A stretch of 64,000 nt of DNA from Paraburkholderia sp. BL9I2N2 (lineage in GTDB: Bacteria > Pseudomonadota > Gammaproteobacteria > Burkholderiales > Burkholderiaceae), in assembly GCF_004339745.1 (NCBI RefSeq), contig NZ_SMGP01000001.1, positions 1,798,001 to 1,862,000 on the forward strand, read 5' to 3'. The notes beneath the pieces were generated by a model. The model saw only the letters and a list, made by a program, of their open reading frames with translations. It made no database searches and was not told the origin of the DNA. The stretch's first letter is position 1. Each line of letters opens with the position of its first letter. Shown here in pieces: positions 8,092 through 19,018 of this stretch. Made by a program: the position numbers and the translations under genes.

Positions 8092-10320
8092 TCAATAGGC
8101 CGCGCGCAGAGCCTCGGTGGCGAGGGTGAGCCGCGACGCGATGACCTTCACCAGAAAGCGATGAAACTGCTGCGCGGCTGCGGGGTTGTCTTGCTCGAGC
8201 GCAACGAGCGCGGCCAGCGACAGCCTGCGCACGCGCGTCGGCACCTCGGCGAACACGTCCGCGCTGCGCGGCTGCTGCGTGTACACGGCCATTTCGCCGA
8301 CGACCGTGCCCGGGCCGGAAGCGCGCAGCCTCACCGACCGCCCGTTGCCGAGCGGCAGCGAAACCGCGACCCGCCCGCGTTCGATGATGTAGAGTGCGTC
8401 GCCCGGCTCCCCGCGACGAAACAGCGGCTGGCCGGCTAGCAACTCATGCACTTCGAGATAGGTGGACAGGGTGTCCAGCGCGCCGGCCGTGAAATGCCGC
8501 GCGAGCATCGCGTGGAGGTCGGCACCGCGTTTCGGCGCCAGCGCGTTTGAGGCGAGCAGTTGGTCTTCGACCCATTCCAGGCCGGCATCGAGCGTGTCGA
8601 ATTCACGAATCCGCAGATTGAGCGTGCCGGTTTTAGTCAGCAGATCGCGCGAGTGCGGCGGCAGCGCGGTCAAGATCAAGTCTGCGTGGGTCGCCGCGCA
8701 GAGCTGCCGCAGTTTGACGAAGCTGATCGATACCGACGCGTCTATGCCTTGGGTCGACGCGAAGTCGAGCACGACGAATCGGACCGACGCCGGTTCGCGC
8801 GCGGCGAGCCGCTCGCGTATGCGGTGGAGAATCGAGTTGGCCGTGCCGAAGAAGAGAAACCCTTGCAGGCACATTCCGCACACCTGTGCGCCGAGTCCGC
8901 ACAGCGATTCGGTCTCCTCGATGTTGCGCTCGACATTCGATGTCCGGGTGAGCAGGTCGAATTCCATGCGTATGCAACTAACCCGCCCGTAGAGCAGCGT
9001 GAACATCACGCAGGCGGCGACGACGCCCGCGACCACGCCGATGATCACGCCCCACGCCGCGATCGTGCCGAGTATGACGGGCACGAGCAGGTACTCGTAC
9101 CAATTGAGCTTCGCATAGGCGCCGACAAGCCACTGCACGAGGAGGCGCAGCCCCATGAAAAGCTGGAGGCCGACGAGCACCGGCACGGGAAAGAGCGCGA
9201 CGAGACCGGGCGACGCGGCAAGCACGACGAGGCACGCGAGCGACGCGAACACGCCCGCCAGCCGGCTCGTCGCGCCAACGCGCGCGTTGAGCATCGAGCG
9301 ATTGAACGACTGGTAGCCGACCATTCCGCCCAGAAGCCCGCTCGCGAGATTGGCGAGGCCCGCGGCCCGCATCTCGCGATTGAGATCGACTTCCTCGCCG
9401 GTCGCCGCGCCGATTGCCGTCGAATTCATCAGGATCGTGACAGCCGAGACCGACGTGACGATGAGGCTCTCCGGAAGGTGTGCGGCGATCGCCGACCAGT
9501 CGATGCCACCCTGCGCGAGCTGCGCTGTCAGGTGCAGCTCCGGAAACCCCGAGAGCCGCAGCGCCACGCGCGGCAGCAGCAGCCCCATGCCGCGCGCTTC
9601 GTCGATCGAGAGGCCCGCGGCGCGCAGCAGGACGTAGAAGAGGACGATGCCGAAGGCGAGCGTAAGCGGCAGCGCCGCGACGTGCTTCCAGGTGCGCATC
9701 AGGATGGTGGCCAGCACCCCTACGACGAGCGCGGGGAGCCACGCGAGCCAGTGAAGATGCGTCAACAGCACGAGCGTCTGCCATTGCAGGGACTCGCCCG
9801 TCAGCACGCGGAACGCGCCGGCGAGGAGCAGATAGCCCGTGCCGGCGAGGAATCCGCCGAGGACCGGGTAAGGCAGGAACTGCAGCGAGCGGCTGCGCTT
9901 TGACGAACCGATCGCGTAGAGCACGATGCCGGTCACGAGTGAACAGAGCGCGATCGCGATCAGCACGGTCAGCAGGAGGGTCTGCGGGGAGCCGCCGTCC
10001 GCGCGCACGCTGCTCGCGACGCCTGCCGCCACACCCGCGAGAAACGCCGCCGCATTGCTGTCGGGGCCGCCGATGTTCAGTCGCATCGAGCTCGTCAGGG
10101 AAATCACGAGCGCCGTGACGACACAGCTGACGAGCGCGGTGGGCACGCCGAGCATCGCGTAGCGGGCGAGATCGGCGCTGAAGATCATCGTGCCGAGGCT
10201 CATCGCGTAGCACAGCATGACGAGCGCCGATATCGCCCCGGCCGCCAGATCGCCGGGCAGCCCCGCGACGCGCGAGCGTGGCGGGGCGTCGGAGACGGAA
10301 ACGGTCTTGCCCGGCTTCAC
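8092..10320 (-). CDS. SulP-family anion transporter with STAS and cyclic-nucleotide-binding domains
   Basis: A 742-residue protein starting with GTG at 10320. Residues ~20-430 are the SulP/SLC26 membrane core, with many hydrophobic helices and motifs such as GPDSNAAAFLAG and YQSFNRSMLNARVGATSRLAG. A STAS domain follows (about 450-570). The C-terminal domain (about 605-725) is a CAP-type cyclic-nucleotide-binding fold: GEPGDALYIIERGRVAVS, then a phosphate-binding cassette GEMAVYTQQPRSAD that keeps the Glu and Arg contacting cyclic phosphate. Substrate could be sulfate, bicarbonate or a dicarboxylate. It is divergent from an adenylate/guanylate-cyclase-domain gene 251 bp away, suggesting that its activity is tuned by the cyclic nucleotide made by its neighbour. 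Confidence 0.9.
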   Translation of the reverse strand: MKPGKTVSVSDAPPRSRVAGLPGDLAAGAISALVMLCYAMSLGTMIFSADLARYAMLGVPTALVSCVVTALVISLTSSMRLNIGGPDSNAAAFLAGVAAGVASSVRADGGSPQTLLLTVLIAIALCSLVTGIVLYAIGSSKRSRSLQFLPYPVLGGFLAGTGYLLLAGAFRVLTGESLQWQTLVLLTHLHWLAWLPALVVGVLATILMRTWKHVAALPLTLAFGIVLFYVLLRAAGLSIDEARGMGLLLPRVALRLSGFPELHLTAQLAQGGIDWSAIAAHLPESLIVTSVSAVTILMNSTAIGAATGEEVDLNREMRAAGLANLASGLLGGMVGYQSFNRSMLNARVGATSRLAGVFASLACLVVLAASPGLVALFPVPVLVGLQLFMGLRLLVQWLVGAYAKLNWYEYLLVPVILGTIAAWGVIIGVVAGVVAACVMFTLLYGRVSCIRMEFDLLTRTSNVERNIEETESLCGLGAQVCGMCLQGFLFFGTANSILHRIRERLAAREPASVRFVVLDFASTQGIDASVSISFVKLRQLCAATHADLILTALPPHSRDLLTKTGTLNLRIREFDTLDAGLEWVEDQLLASNALAPKRGADLHAMLARHFTAGALDTLSTYLEVHELLAGQPLFRRGEPGDALYIIERGRVAVSLPLGNGRSVRLRASGPGTVVGEMAVYTQQPRSADVFAEVPTRVRRLSLAALVALEQDNPAAAQQFHRFLVKVIASRLTLATEALRAAY

Positions 10321-10571
10321 GTGAATTCCCGGTGGAATGCGGAGGCGCGATAGGGAGCCGTCCAGTATCCGTCCTCGATCGAAAGCGTGTCAAACGCCAT
10401 ACGAGGGCCGTGGCGGACGCCTACACTGGGTATTCATCGGCACGATCCCCGACAGGCTCGGGGCCATTCGCATCGGCAAGCGGCGCGCGCTTTTCGTCTG
10501 CGCTTTGAGCCCATGGGAAGGAGCCGGAAGCGGACCCGGGCGGCAGAGCGGCGCGCGCCGCCCGGCATTGG

Positions 10572-13500
10572 ATGCAGGCGGCGAACATGGATATCCAGCA
10601 ATGGCTGCACGTCCTGGGACTTGAGCAGTACGCGCTAGCGTTCGCGGCAAACGACATCGATCTGTCGCTGCTCGCGCAGCTGACCGATGGCGACCTGAAG
10701 GAGCTCGGGGTGCAGTCGCTCGGCCACCGCAAACGCATCCTCGCTGCCGCCGCGCGGGACTCGGCGACCGCGGCCCAGCCGGTGGCGCGGGTGCCCTTCG
10801 CCGTGGACACCCCCGCGGACGAACGCAGGCAGGTCACGATCCTCTTTGCCGATCTCTGCGGCTTCACGGCGCTGTCGCGCACGCTCGATCCGGAGGAACT
10901 GCGCGCGCTGATCGGCCGCTACACGGCGCTCGTCGACGGCATCGTGCTCGCCTATGGCGGCACGACCGACAGGCACATCGGCGATGCGGTGATGGCGCTG
11001 TTCGGCGCTCCCCGCGCGCACGAGACGGACACGCTGCGCGCGGCCCGCGCGGCGCTCGACATCCATGACGCGTTGACCCAGTTGAGCGCGCAAGCGGGGC
11101 GGACGTTGCAGGCGCATGTCGGCATTGCGAGCGGCGAGGTGGTCGCGGGCGCGCTCGGCTGCGTCGACGCGCGGGACTACACCGTGACCGGCAATCCGGT
11201 GAACCTGGCCGCGCGGCTCCAGACCGCGGCGGCGGCCGGTGAGACCTGGCTCTCCGATGACGTGGCGCGCGCGCTCGGCGATGCCGTTGTCTGCGACGCG
11301 ATCGGTGAGCAGCGGTTCAAGGGCATCGATACGCCGGTGCGGGCATGGCGGCTGCGCGCCATCGCGAGCGAATCGGCGAAGGCGAGTCAGAGCCTTTTCG
11401 TCGGACGCCAGGCGGAGCTCGAACAGTTTCACGGTATCGTCCACGCGTGCGTCGCGAGGCGGGCCGGCCACGTGGTCCTGGTGCGCGGCGAAGCGGGCAT
11501 CGGCAAGACGCGCCTCGTCGACGAGATGCGCCGCTACGCGCAGTCGCAGGGCTTCGCCATCCATCGGGGCCTCGTGCTCGACTTCGGCGTGGGCAAGGGG
11601 CAGGACCCTGTGCACGCGATCGTCGGCAGCCTGCTCGGCCTGCCGGCCGGCGCATCGAGCGACGCGCGCCAGGCCGCCGCCGCGCGTCTCGCCGCTGAGG
11701 GCGTCGTCAAGGCCGAGCAGCTCGCGTTTCTCCACGACCTCCTCGATCTCCCGCTCGCGGGCGAATGGCGAGCCCTGTACGACGCGATGGACCACGGCGC
11801 GCGCAAGCGCGGCAAGCAGGCGCTTGCTGCAAGACTGACCGAGGACGCGTGCAGGCAAGCGGCGACGCTGATCGTCGTCGAGGACCTGCATTGGGCTGAC
11901 CCCGAAGTGCTCGACTATTTCGCGGCCTTCGCCTCGGGCATCGCGAACGGCCCGGGCCTCCTCGTGACGACCTCGCGGGTGGAAGGCGATCCGATCGATG
12001 CGGCGTGGCGTGCGCGCTGCCGGGACACCCCGTTCGCGACGATCGATCTCGGACCGCTGCGAAAGGACGAGGCCCTGAGCCTCGCGGGCAACTTCATCGA
12101 CGCGACGCAGCGTGTCGCGCGCGCCTGCATCGAGCGCGCGGGCGGTAACCCGCTGTTTCTCGAGCAGCTATTGCGCAACGCGGAGGAGGGCGGCGGCAGC
12201 GCCGTGCCCGCCTCGATCCGCAGCCTCGTGCTCGCGCGGATGGACCGCCTCGCGCCACACGACCGCCTGGCCTTCCAGGCGGCCGCCGTGATCGGCCAGC
12301 GTTTCGACATCGCGTTGCTGCGGCGGCTCATCGACGATCCCGGCTACGTCTGCGACGGCCTGCTCGCTAATGCGCTCGTCCTGCCGGAGGGCGAAGACTT
12401 CCTGTTCGCCCATGCGCTGATTCAGGAGAGCGCGTACTCGACGCTGCTGCGCGCGCGCCGGCGCGAGCTGCACCGCTGCGCGGCCGACTGGTTCGCGCAC
12501 GGCGACTCCACGCTGCACGCCCAGCATCTCGACCGCGCCGAGGACGAACAGGCGCCGCGGGCCTATCTGGACGCCGCGGGCGCGCAGCGCACGGCCCACC
12601 TGGTCGAGGCCGCGCTGCGCCTCGCCGAGCGGGGCCTCGAGATCGCGCACACAGATGCGGACCGGCACGCCCTGAGCTGTTGCAAGGGTGAGCTCCAGCG
12701 CGACCTCGGCGACATCGCGGGATCGACCGCTACCTATCGCGCCGCGCTGGCGGTCGCCCCCGACGACGCGAGTCTGTGCCGCTGTCAGCTCGGGCTTGCG
12801 GAAGGCCTGCGCGTGAGCGAAGGTCTCGACGAAGCGCTAGACCTGCTCGCGGCCGCGCAGCGGATCGCGGAGCGCGACGACCGGGTGGCCGAGCTCGCGA
12901 GCCTTCACCATCTGCGCGGCAACATCCTCTTTCCGCTCGGGAAGATCGATGCCTGCAGCGCCGAGCACGAACGCGGGCTCGCCTATGCGCGGCGCCTCGG
13001 CTTGCCGGAGGCGGAGGCCCGCGCTCTCGGCGGCCTCGCCGATGCCGCGTACGCGCAGGGGAGGATGCAGACCGCGTTCCGCCATTTCAGCGATTGCGTG
13101 GCGTTGAGCCGCGAGCACGGGTTCGGCCGCATCGAAGTCGCCAATCGTTCGATGCAGGGCTTCAGCCGCATCTATCTGAACGACGCGCGGCAGGCGTGCG
13201 AAGACGCCGTTGCCGCCGCGCGCGCCGCCGAGCTGATCGGGCAGCCGCGCGCGCAATTGCTGGGCGAGACGCTCGGCGTATTCGCCTGTTACGAGCTAGG
13301 CGATGTGCAGGCTGCGCGGGTTCATCTGGAGCAGGAAATGCGGGTGATCCGGCAGTTGGGCGCGCGCCGATTCGAAGCGCAGAACCTGGAAATGCAGGCA
13401 CGCGTATGGCTGGACGATGGATGCCGCGGCGAAGCGGTGAAAGCGCTTCGCGAGGCGCTCGCGATCTCGCGCGAAGTCGGCACGCAGTTCTGCGGGCCGA

Positions 13501-13880
13501 AGGTCCTGGGCGCTCTTTCCCGCGCGGTCGACGAGAACGACGAGCGTGCGCGGCTGCTGGCGGAAGGCGAGAATCTCCTGCGCCTCGGCGCGGTCGGCCA
13601 CAACCACCTCTGGTTCTACCGCGACGCCATCGAAGCGATGCTGTCGGCCCGCGATCCGGCCGGCGTGCTGCTCTACGTGACGGCATTAGAGGTCTACACG
13701 CGCCGCGAACCGCTGCCCTGGGCCGAGCTGTTCGCGGCGCGCGGCCGCGTGCTCGCGCGCACCCTGCGGGAGCCCGCGAACGAAGCCGTGCGAAGCGAGC
13801 TCGGGCGCGTGCGAACCGAGCTGCTGCAGGCTGGCTTTCGGCACTACGTTGCCGCGGTCGATGCCGCGCTCGCCGCTTGA
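10572..13880 (+). CDS. SAM domain - class III nucleotide cyclase - AAA ATPase - TPR protein
   Basis: A 1102-residue cytoplasmic multidomain protein. An N-terminal SAM domain (about 6-60, MDIQQWLHVLGLEQYA) suggests the real start may be the ATG at 10587. The class III cyclase domain spans about 84-255: metal-binding Asp94 (ILFADLCGF) and Asp138 (HIGDAVMALFG), transition-state Asn210 and Arg214 (GNPVNLAARL), and purine-specifying Asp201 (DYTVTG). The Lys usual in DKFIGD is replaced by Arg134. Then an AAA_16/STAND ATPase with Walker A GEAGIGKT (about 305-312) and a Walker-B-like VVEDLHWAD, and a long helical TPR-like C-terminus. The order recalls mammalian soluble adenylyl cyclase. Divergent from the cNMP-binding SulP transporter. 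Confidence 0.9.
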   Translation: MQAANMDIQQWLHVLGLEQYALAFAANDIDLSLLAQLTDGDLKELGVQSLGHRKRILAAAARDSATAAQPVARVPFAVDTPADERRQVTILFADLCGFTALSRTLDPEELRALIGRYTALVDGIVLAYGGTTDRHIGDAVMALFGAPRAHETDTLRAARAALDIHDALTQLSAQAGRTLQAHVGIASGEVVAGALGCVDARDYTVTGNPVNLAARLQTAAAAGETWLSDDVARALGDAVVCDAIGEQRFKGIDTPVRAWRLRAIASESAKASQSLFVGRQAELEQFHGIVHACVARRAGHVVLVRGEAGIGKTRLVDEMRRYAQSQGFAIHRGLVLDFGVGKGQDPVHAIVGSLLGLPAGASSDARQAAAARLAAEGVVKAEQLAFLHDLLDLPLAGEWRALYDAMDHGARKRGKQALAARLTEDACRQAATLIVVEDLHWADPEVLDYFAAFASGIANGPGLLVTTSRVEGDPIDAAWRARCRDTPFATIDLGPLRKDEALSLAGNFIDATQRVARACIERAGGNPLFLEQLLRNAEEGGGSAVPASIRSLVLARMDRLAPHDRLAFQAAAVIGQRFDIALLRRLIDDPGYVCDGLLANALVLPEGEDFLFAHALIQESAYSTLLRARRRELHRCAADWFAHGDSTLHAQHLDRAEDEQAPRAYLDAAGAQRTAHLVEAALRLAERGLEIAHTDADRHALSCCKGELQRDLGDIAGSTATYRAALAVAPDDASLCRCQLGLAEGLRVSEGLDEALDLLAAAQRIAERDDRVAELASLHHLRGNILFPLGKIDACSAEHERGLAYARRLGLPEAEARALGGLADAAYAQGRMQTAFRHFSDCVALSREHGFGRIEVANRSMQGFSRIYLNDARQACEDAVAAARAAELIGQPRAQLLGETLGVFACYELGDVQAARVHLEQEMRVIRQLGARRFEAQNLEMQARVWLDDGCRGEAVKALREALAISREVGTQFCGPKVLGALSRAVDENDERARLLAEGENLLRLGAVGHNHLWFYRDAIEAMLSARDPAGVLLYVTALEVYTRREPLPWAELFAARGRVLARTLREPANEAVRSELGRVRTELLQAGFRHYVAAVDAALAA

Positions 13881-13888
13881 GGCGAGCG
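13867..13888 (+). terminator. Perfect 8-bp hairpin at the stop of the cyclase gene
   Basis: CGCTCGCC (13867-13874), 6-nt loop, GGCGAGCG (13881-13888), overlapping the TGA at 13878-13880. There is no T run after it, so it is at best a weak or Rho-assisted terminator. Confidence 0.3.
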
Positions 13889-14138
13889 TCACGCCAGCGC
13901 CGCGTGTCTATCCGTCCTGCCGATCGAGGCCGCGCGGTTGCATGTCGGCCGGGGTCGAAGTGAGGCCTGAGCAGATGTCGAACTTCAGGCCTGGCGTTGC
14001 GACCTTGCGAGAAGTGACAGCCACGCTCGGCATCAGCGCAACATATGTCGGCGACCTGGACGGTCAAGACGCGGCCATGTACGTCATTCGCGCGCGGGAC
14101 CATCGGGCATTCGGACGTCGGCTGCGCACCGGCAACGA

Positions 14139-15650
14139 TCACCCGCCGGGACGCATGTTGCGAATCGCCTTGTCGCGCGTTTGCTGCGCATCGACGATCA
14201 AGCGGTATGCGGCGTAATACTTGTAGATGTTGCGTACATACGTCGTGGTTTCGATGCCGATCTTCTCCGCGACTACGATCTCGACGTTATTGAACCACTT
14301 GTCCCGATCCAGTCCACGTGCGGTGGCTTCCGCGCGCATCCTGGCAATATTGGCGGCCCCCGCGTTATAACTCGCGAACGCAAACAATGCACGATTGGTG
14401 TCATCGAAGTGCGCGTCCTGAAAGTAGCGTGTCATCAGCCGATCCATGTATTTGGTGCCCGCATGGATGTTTGATTCGGTTACACCAATGTTTCCGACTG
14501 CCATTTCCTTGCCTGTTCCCGGCATCAACTGCATGACGCCGACCGCGCCGACGTGACTGCGCGCCGACTGGTTCAGCTGCGATTCCTGATAGCCCTGGGC
14601 GGCCAGCATCAGAGGATCGAAGCCATACTGCTTGCCATACTTCTCGAAGAGGGTCAGTGTTTCTTCGAAACGCTTGCGCTCCGCAGCACCTGAAGCATCA
14701 GTGACCTGCTTGATACGCTTCATGAACTGTGCGAGCCGATAGTCGATGACACCCTGCTTTTTGGCGAACTCGTTATAGAAATCGGTCGCCGCAGCCTGCA
14801 ACTGCGGGCTGTTCTTCCTGATCGCCCAACCGACATAGCCTTCGCTGCGTACCACCAGATCCTCCCTGACCTTGATTTTGGGCAGAACCTGGGCCCATAT
14901 CTTTGCTTTCCAGTCGTCGACCACCACGATGCCGAGCATCCCCGCATTTAGCATTTCGAGTATGTCCTCATCTTCGAGTGCGTCGGGCAGCAGCGTGATC
15001 TGCATGACCGGCTTGCCTCCTTTCCTGAACCGGTCGTTGAGCGCGGTCAGACTCTCGTAGTAACTCGTCACCTTGCGTACATACACCTGCTTTCCCGCGA
15101 GGTCGTCCAGCGTGGCGATAGCCGGAGCGCGAGGACCGGTCACGATCAGTTCGCGGACCGGCTTGCGGTCACGCGGCGCAACAAAGTCGACAAGCTTGCG
15201 CCGTTCATCGGTCGCCGTCAGGTTGCCCGCCGAGATATCGCCCAAACCGGCCCGCAGGTTCGTCAGAAGTTTGTCCCGGGTTGTCGGAATCAGAAAGACC
15301 GTGACCGGGCGTTTGCCAAGCCGGCTGGCGTAGCGGGTGTTGACGTAACGTTCGAAGTCTCGTGCGAGTTCAGCGGTCAACCCGCGTTCTCGACCTTTGT
15401 CGGCGAAGTACAGCGTCCGGCTGTACGGCACGAGAAAGCGGATCATGCGGCGCTCGAGCATCGCGTCGAAGTCGCCGGTCCACGGTTTGACCGCGAGGTT
15501 CAACCGGCGGGCCTTCGCGACAGCGGCCGGGGGCGATGATGCGGGTGCGGCAGCGGACGCACTCTGTTCCGGCTCGGCTCGCGCCGGCGACAACGACGAG
15601 AGCACCGAGATCCCAACCAGCAGGGCGGCAAGAAAACGAAGTCCCGTCAT
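14139..15650 (-). CDS. MltF-like membrane-bound lytic transglycosylase
   Basis: A 503-residue exported protein when started at MTGLRFLAALLVGISVLSSLSPARA (15650), a clear signal peptide; an upstream 27-residue extension is discarded. Residues ~50-290 form a SBP_bac_3 (family 3 solute-binding) domain and ~320-480 an SLT lytic transglycosylase domain: GFDPLMLAAQGYQESQLNQSA contains the catalytic Glu, followed by GAVGVMQLMPGTG and the NIHAGTKYMDRL motif. This two-domain order is the MltF architecture; the enzyme cleaves peptidoglycan glycan strands to anhydro-muropeptides in the periplasm. The signal sequence has no obvious lipobox Cys. Monocistronic. Confidence 0.9.
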   Translation of the reverse strand: MTGLRFLAALLVGISVLSSLSPARAEPEQSASAAAPASSPPAAVAKARRLNLAVKPWTGDFDAMLERRMIRFLVPYSRTLYFADKGRERGLTAELARDFERYVNTRYASRLGKRPVTVFLIPTTRDKLLTNLRAGLGDISAGNLTATDERRKLVDFVAPRDRKPVRELIVTGPRAPAIATLDDLAGKQVYVRKVTSYYESLTALNDRFRKGGKPVMQITLLPDALEDEDILEMLNAGMLGIVVVDDWKAKIWAQVLPKIKVREDLVVRSEGYVGWAIRKNSPQLQAAATDFYNEFAKKQGVIDYRLAQFMKRIKQVTDASGAAERKRFEETLTLFEKYGKQYGFDPLMLAAQGYQESQLNQSARSHVGAVGVMQLMPGTGKEMAVGNIGVTESNIHAGTKYMDRLMTRYFQDAHFDDTNRALFAFASYNAGAANIARMRAEATARGLDRDKWFNNVEIVVAEKIGIETTTYVRNIYKYYAAYRLIVDAQQTRDKAIRNMRPGG

Positions 15651-15906
15651 GGCGTACCCTTCCCATGCGAACGATTGCCCGGAAAACGTATGACATTTTG
15701 CGTCGGCGTATTCGCGGTACTGTCGCAGCAAATCGCTACGGAGCTTCGACTGGCGATCGCGGTTGCACGCCCCCTGAGCCCGTGCATCGGATGCGGGGCG
15801 TGACAGCTAAAGGCTGCCACCTATGCCGCATCGCTGCCACGCTATCCGCTCCATTGCGAATCCTGTGGACGGGCGGATCGGTACGGACGAGCCGCCCTGA
15901 GTTGCA

Positions 15907-16482
15907 CTACTTCAGCACACCAGTGCGCCTGGCGATATGCGTGGACATCGCGTCCATCAACGGCGGGTTGAGCGCGTCGTACGGTGGGAGTCCGAGCTCA
16001 GTGAGCCGTGCGCGCACATCGTCCATCTGTTCCGGTTTCGCGCCGCCAGCTTCGATTACCGACGAGACGAAGGCCGCAAAGCGCGGCTCTTCCCAGCCGC
16101 TTTCATCGGAGAGTTCGACGTGAATGAAGTCGAGACCGTAGAACGGATGGTCACGGTTTTCTATCCGGCCATACATGTGCGCTCCGCACGCCTTGCAGGC
16201 ATGACGTTGGATGGCCGCTTTCTCGTCGACGATCTGGAGCTTCTCGGCATGAGCGGTGACCGTGACCTTGTCGCGCGGCACCACGCCTATCATTGCGAAA
16301 GCTGCGCCAGCCGGTTTCCAGCATTTCGTACAGCCGCAAATGTGGTTGTGCGCGACGTTACTCTCTACCCGGACTTCGACTTTGTCGCTCGGGCATTGGC
16401 AGTGGAGCGTGCCGCCGGTGAAGCCGGGGGTGCCCTTCTTGACGCCGGCGTCCACTGACGGGTGTATTGTCAAGGTACTCAT
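15907..16482 (-). CDS. gfa: S-(hydroxymethyl)glutathione synthase (glutathione-dependent formaldehyde-activating enzyme)
   Basis: A 191-residue GFA-family protein. Zinc-binding cysteines lie in GGTLHCQC (near residue 28), [13 protein letters not shown] (near 49-56) and [26 protein letters not shown] (in two parts, near 95-115), the pattern of the Paracoccus Gfa family. It accelerates condensation of formaldehyde with glutathione, feeding the adjacent dehydrogenase. A strong GGAGGTGA ribosome site precedes the ATG. It lies 73 bp downstream of the formaldehyde dehydrogenase gene in the same direction, so they likely form one transcript. Neighbouring Rieske demethylase would be a formaldehyde source. 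Confidence 0.92.
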   Translation of the reverse strand: MSTLTIHPSVDAGVKKGTPGFTGGTLHCQCPSDKVEVRVESNVAHNHICGCTKCWKPAGAAFAMIGVVPRDKVTVTAHAEKLQIVDEKAAIQRHACKACGAHMYGRIENRDHPFYGLDFIHVELSDESGWEEPRFAAFVSSVIEAGGAKPEQMDDVRARLTELGLPPYDALNPPLMDAMSTHIARRTGVLK

Positions 16483-16555
16483 TCTGTCACCTCCAATGTT
16501 TCTGAATGAAAATCGGCGCGATGAAGTTGCACCGAAGACGGCGCACAGTCGTGTC

Positions 16556-17719
<1,164 letters not shown>

Positions 17720-17851
17720 TTAAAACATCTGCCGCAAGCGGTTTTGATCCGGAAGCGGTCAATCCTCGGGAAACTCCTTACATATTAAGAGTACTTAGCA
17801 TCATGCCGGGAAGCGTTGCACGAAGCGAATTGAAGTGCCCTCGCGAGTGTC

Positions 17852-17894
17852 TTTAGAAAAACTAAGCCTCGGCTGTAGTTCAAATCGTTTGATG
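17852..17894 (+). promoter_or_regulatory. Shared 43-bp promoter element, copy 1 (LysR-type box)
   Basis: Contains TTAG-AAAAA-CTAA (17853-17865), a T-N11-A LysR-type dyad, and about 18 bp further AAATCGTTTG (17882-17891). The same layout, without gaps, is on the minus strand at 22732-22690 upstream of the lyase gene: the first 13 bases are identical and AAAT(C/G)GTTTG is conserved at the same spacing. The element ends 66 bp before the Rieske oxygenase start. Likely target of the GcvA-like LysR protein at 22771-23700. Confidence 0.65.
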
Positions 17895-17960
17895 ATCTGC
17901 TGCTGTTGTTCCTATTCTTTGCCCACTGGACGATTGATTGAACACGAAAGGGGGCAGGGA

Positions 17961-18998
17961 ATGTATTTGCGGAACGCGTGGTATGTCGCTGCCTGGAGCG
18001 ACGAGATCGAAGACAAGCCGGTGAGACGAATCATTCTGGAGGAGCCGGTCGTACTCTATCGCGGTTTGGAGCATGCGGTGATCGCGCTTGAAGATGCGTG
18101 CCCGCATCGCAAGCTGCCTCTTTCGATGGGCGAGGTGACGGGCGACAACCTGCGCTGTGGTTATCACGGACTGGAGTTCAGTCCCGACGGCGTTTGCGTG
18201 CATGCGCCAGGTCTTGCCAGGATTCCACCGAAGGCTTGCGTGAGACGCTATCCGGTAGCCGAACGCTACGGATTGGTCTGGATCTGGACGGGCAACCCCG
18301 AGTTGGCTGATCCGGACGAAATACTGACCGTTGCGCACTACGACGATCCGGCGTGGGGCGTCAATCTCGGTCCTGCGATGGACGTGAACTGCGGCTATCA
18401 GTACATGACGGATAACCTGCTCGATCCGTCTCACGTCACGTATGTCCACAAGACTTCGCTGGGTAACTTCGCCACCGCGGATGTACCGGTCAGGATGACG
18501 GTCCTCGACAACGGCGTGCTCGCCTCGCGGTGGATGCTGGATTGCGAACTCGCGCCGTTCTTCCGCCCGTATGTGAGCTTCGCCGGACATGCCGACCGGC
18601 TGCAGCATTATGAAGTGCGCTATCCGTCGCACGCGATTATTCGCGACATCATTGCACCGGCGAATTCAGGTGCGCCGCAGGGGCGGTTGCATCCGGACGT
18701 GTTCCTGCTCGACTCATATAACTTCGTTACGCCGGTGACCGAGCATAGCTGTCGCTACTTCTGGTTTCAGGTGCGCAACTTCCGGCCTGATTGCGCAGCG
18801 ACAGACCGCGCGCTCACCGACGATTTCATCAGCGCATTCAATGAGGATCTGGTCGTGCTGTCCGCGGTCGATGACGGCATGACGAACAAGCGAACGCCTA
18901 ATACGGACATTGAAACCGACGCTGCGCCGCTGCGTTTTCGCCGCATGCTGCAAAAGATGATCGAAGCCGAGCGTGCGCCACAACAGGTCGTTTCGTGA
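17961..18998 (+). CDS. Rieske non-heme iron oxygenase, vanillate O-demethylase oxygenase-like (VanA family)
   Basis: A 345-residue oxygenase starting MYLRNAWYVAAWSDEI, the characteristic VanA-family N-terminus; this ATG has a GGGGCAGGGA ribosome region. Rieske ligands are Cys47, His49, Cys66 and His69 (CPHR ... RCGYH). The mononuclear iron site includes His158 and His163 with bridging Asp155 in DNLLDPSHVTYVH. Partner reductase follows with a 4-bp overlap. Family members demethylate vanillate and other methoxy or N-methyl compounds, releasing formaldehyde, which fits the divergent frmA-gfa genes. The shared promoter with the lyase at 20999-22573 suggests a substrate other than plain vanillate, so I avoid the vanA symbol. 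Confidence 0.88.
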   Translation: MYLRNAWYVAAWSDEIEDKPVRRIILEEPVVLYRGLEHAVIALEDACPHRKLPLSMGEVTGDNLRCGYHGLEFSPDGVCVHAPGLARIPPKACVRRYPVAERYGLVWIWTGNPELADPDEILTVAHYDDPAWGVNLGPAMDVNCGYQYMTDNLLDPSHVTYVHKTSLGNFATADVPVRMTVLDNGVLASRWMLDCELAPFFRPYVSFAGHADRLQHYEVRYPSHAIIRDIIAPANSGAPQGRLHPDVFLLDSYNFVTPVTEHSCRYFWFQVRNFRPDCAATDRALTDDFISAFNEDLVVLSAVDDGMTNKRTPNTDIETDAAPLRFRRMLQKMIEAERAPQQVVS

Positions 18999-19018
18999 CT
19001 TCCCTGGAGATTACTGCG

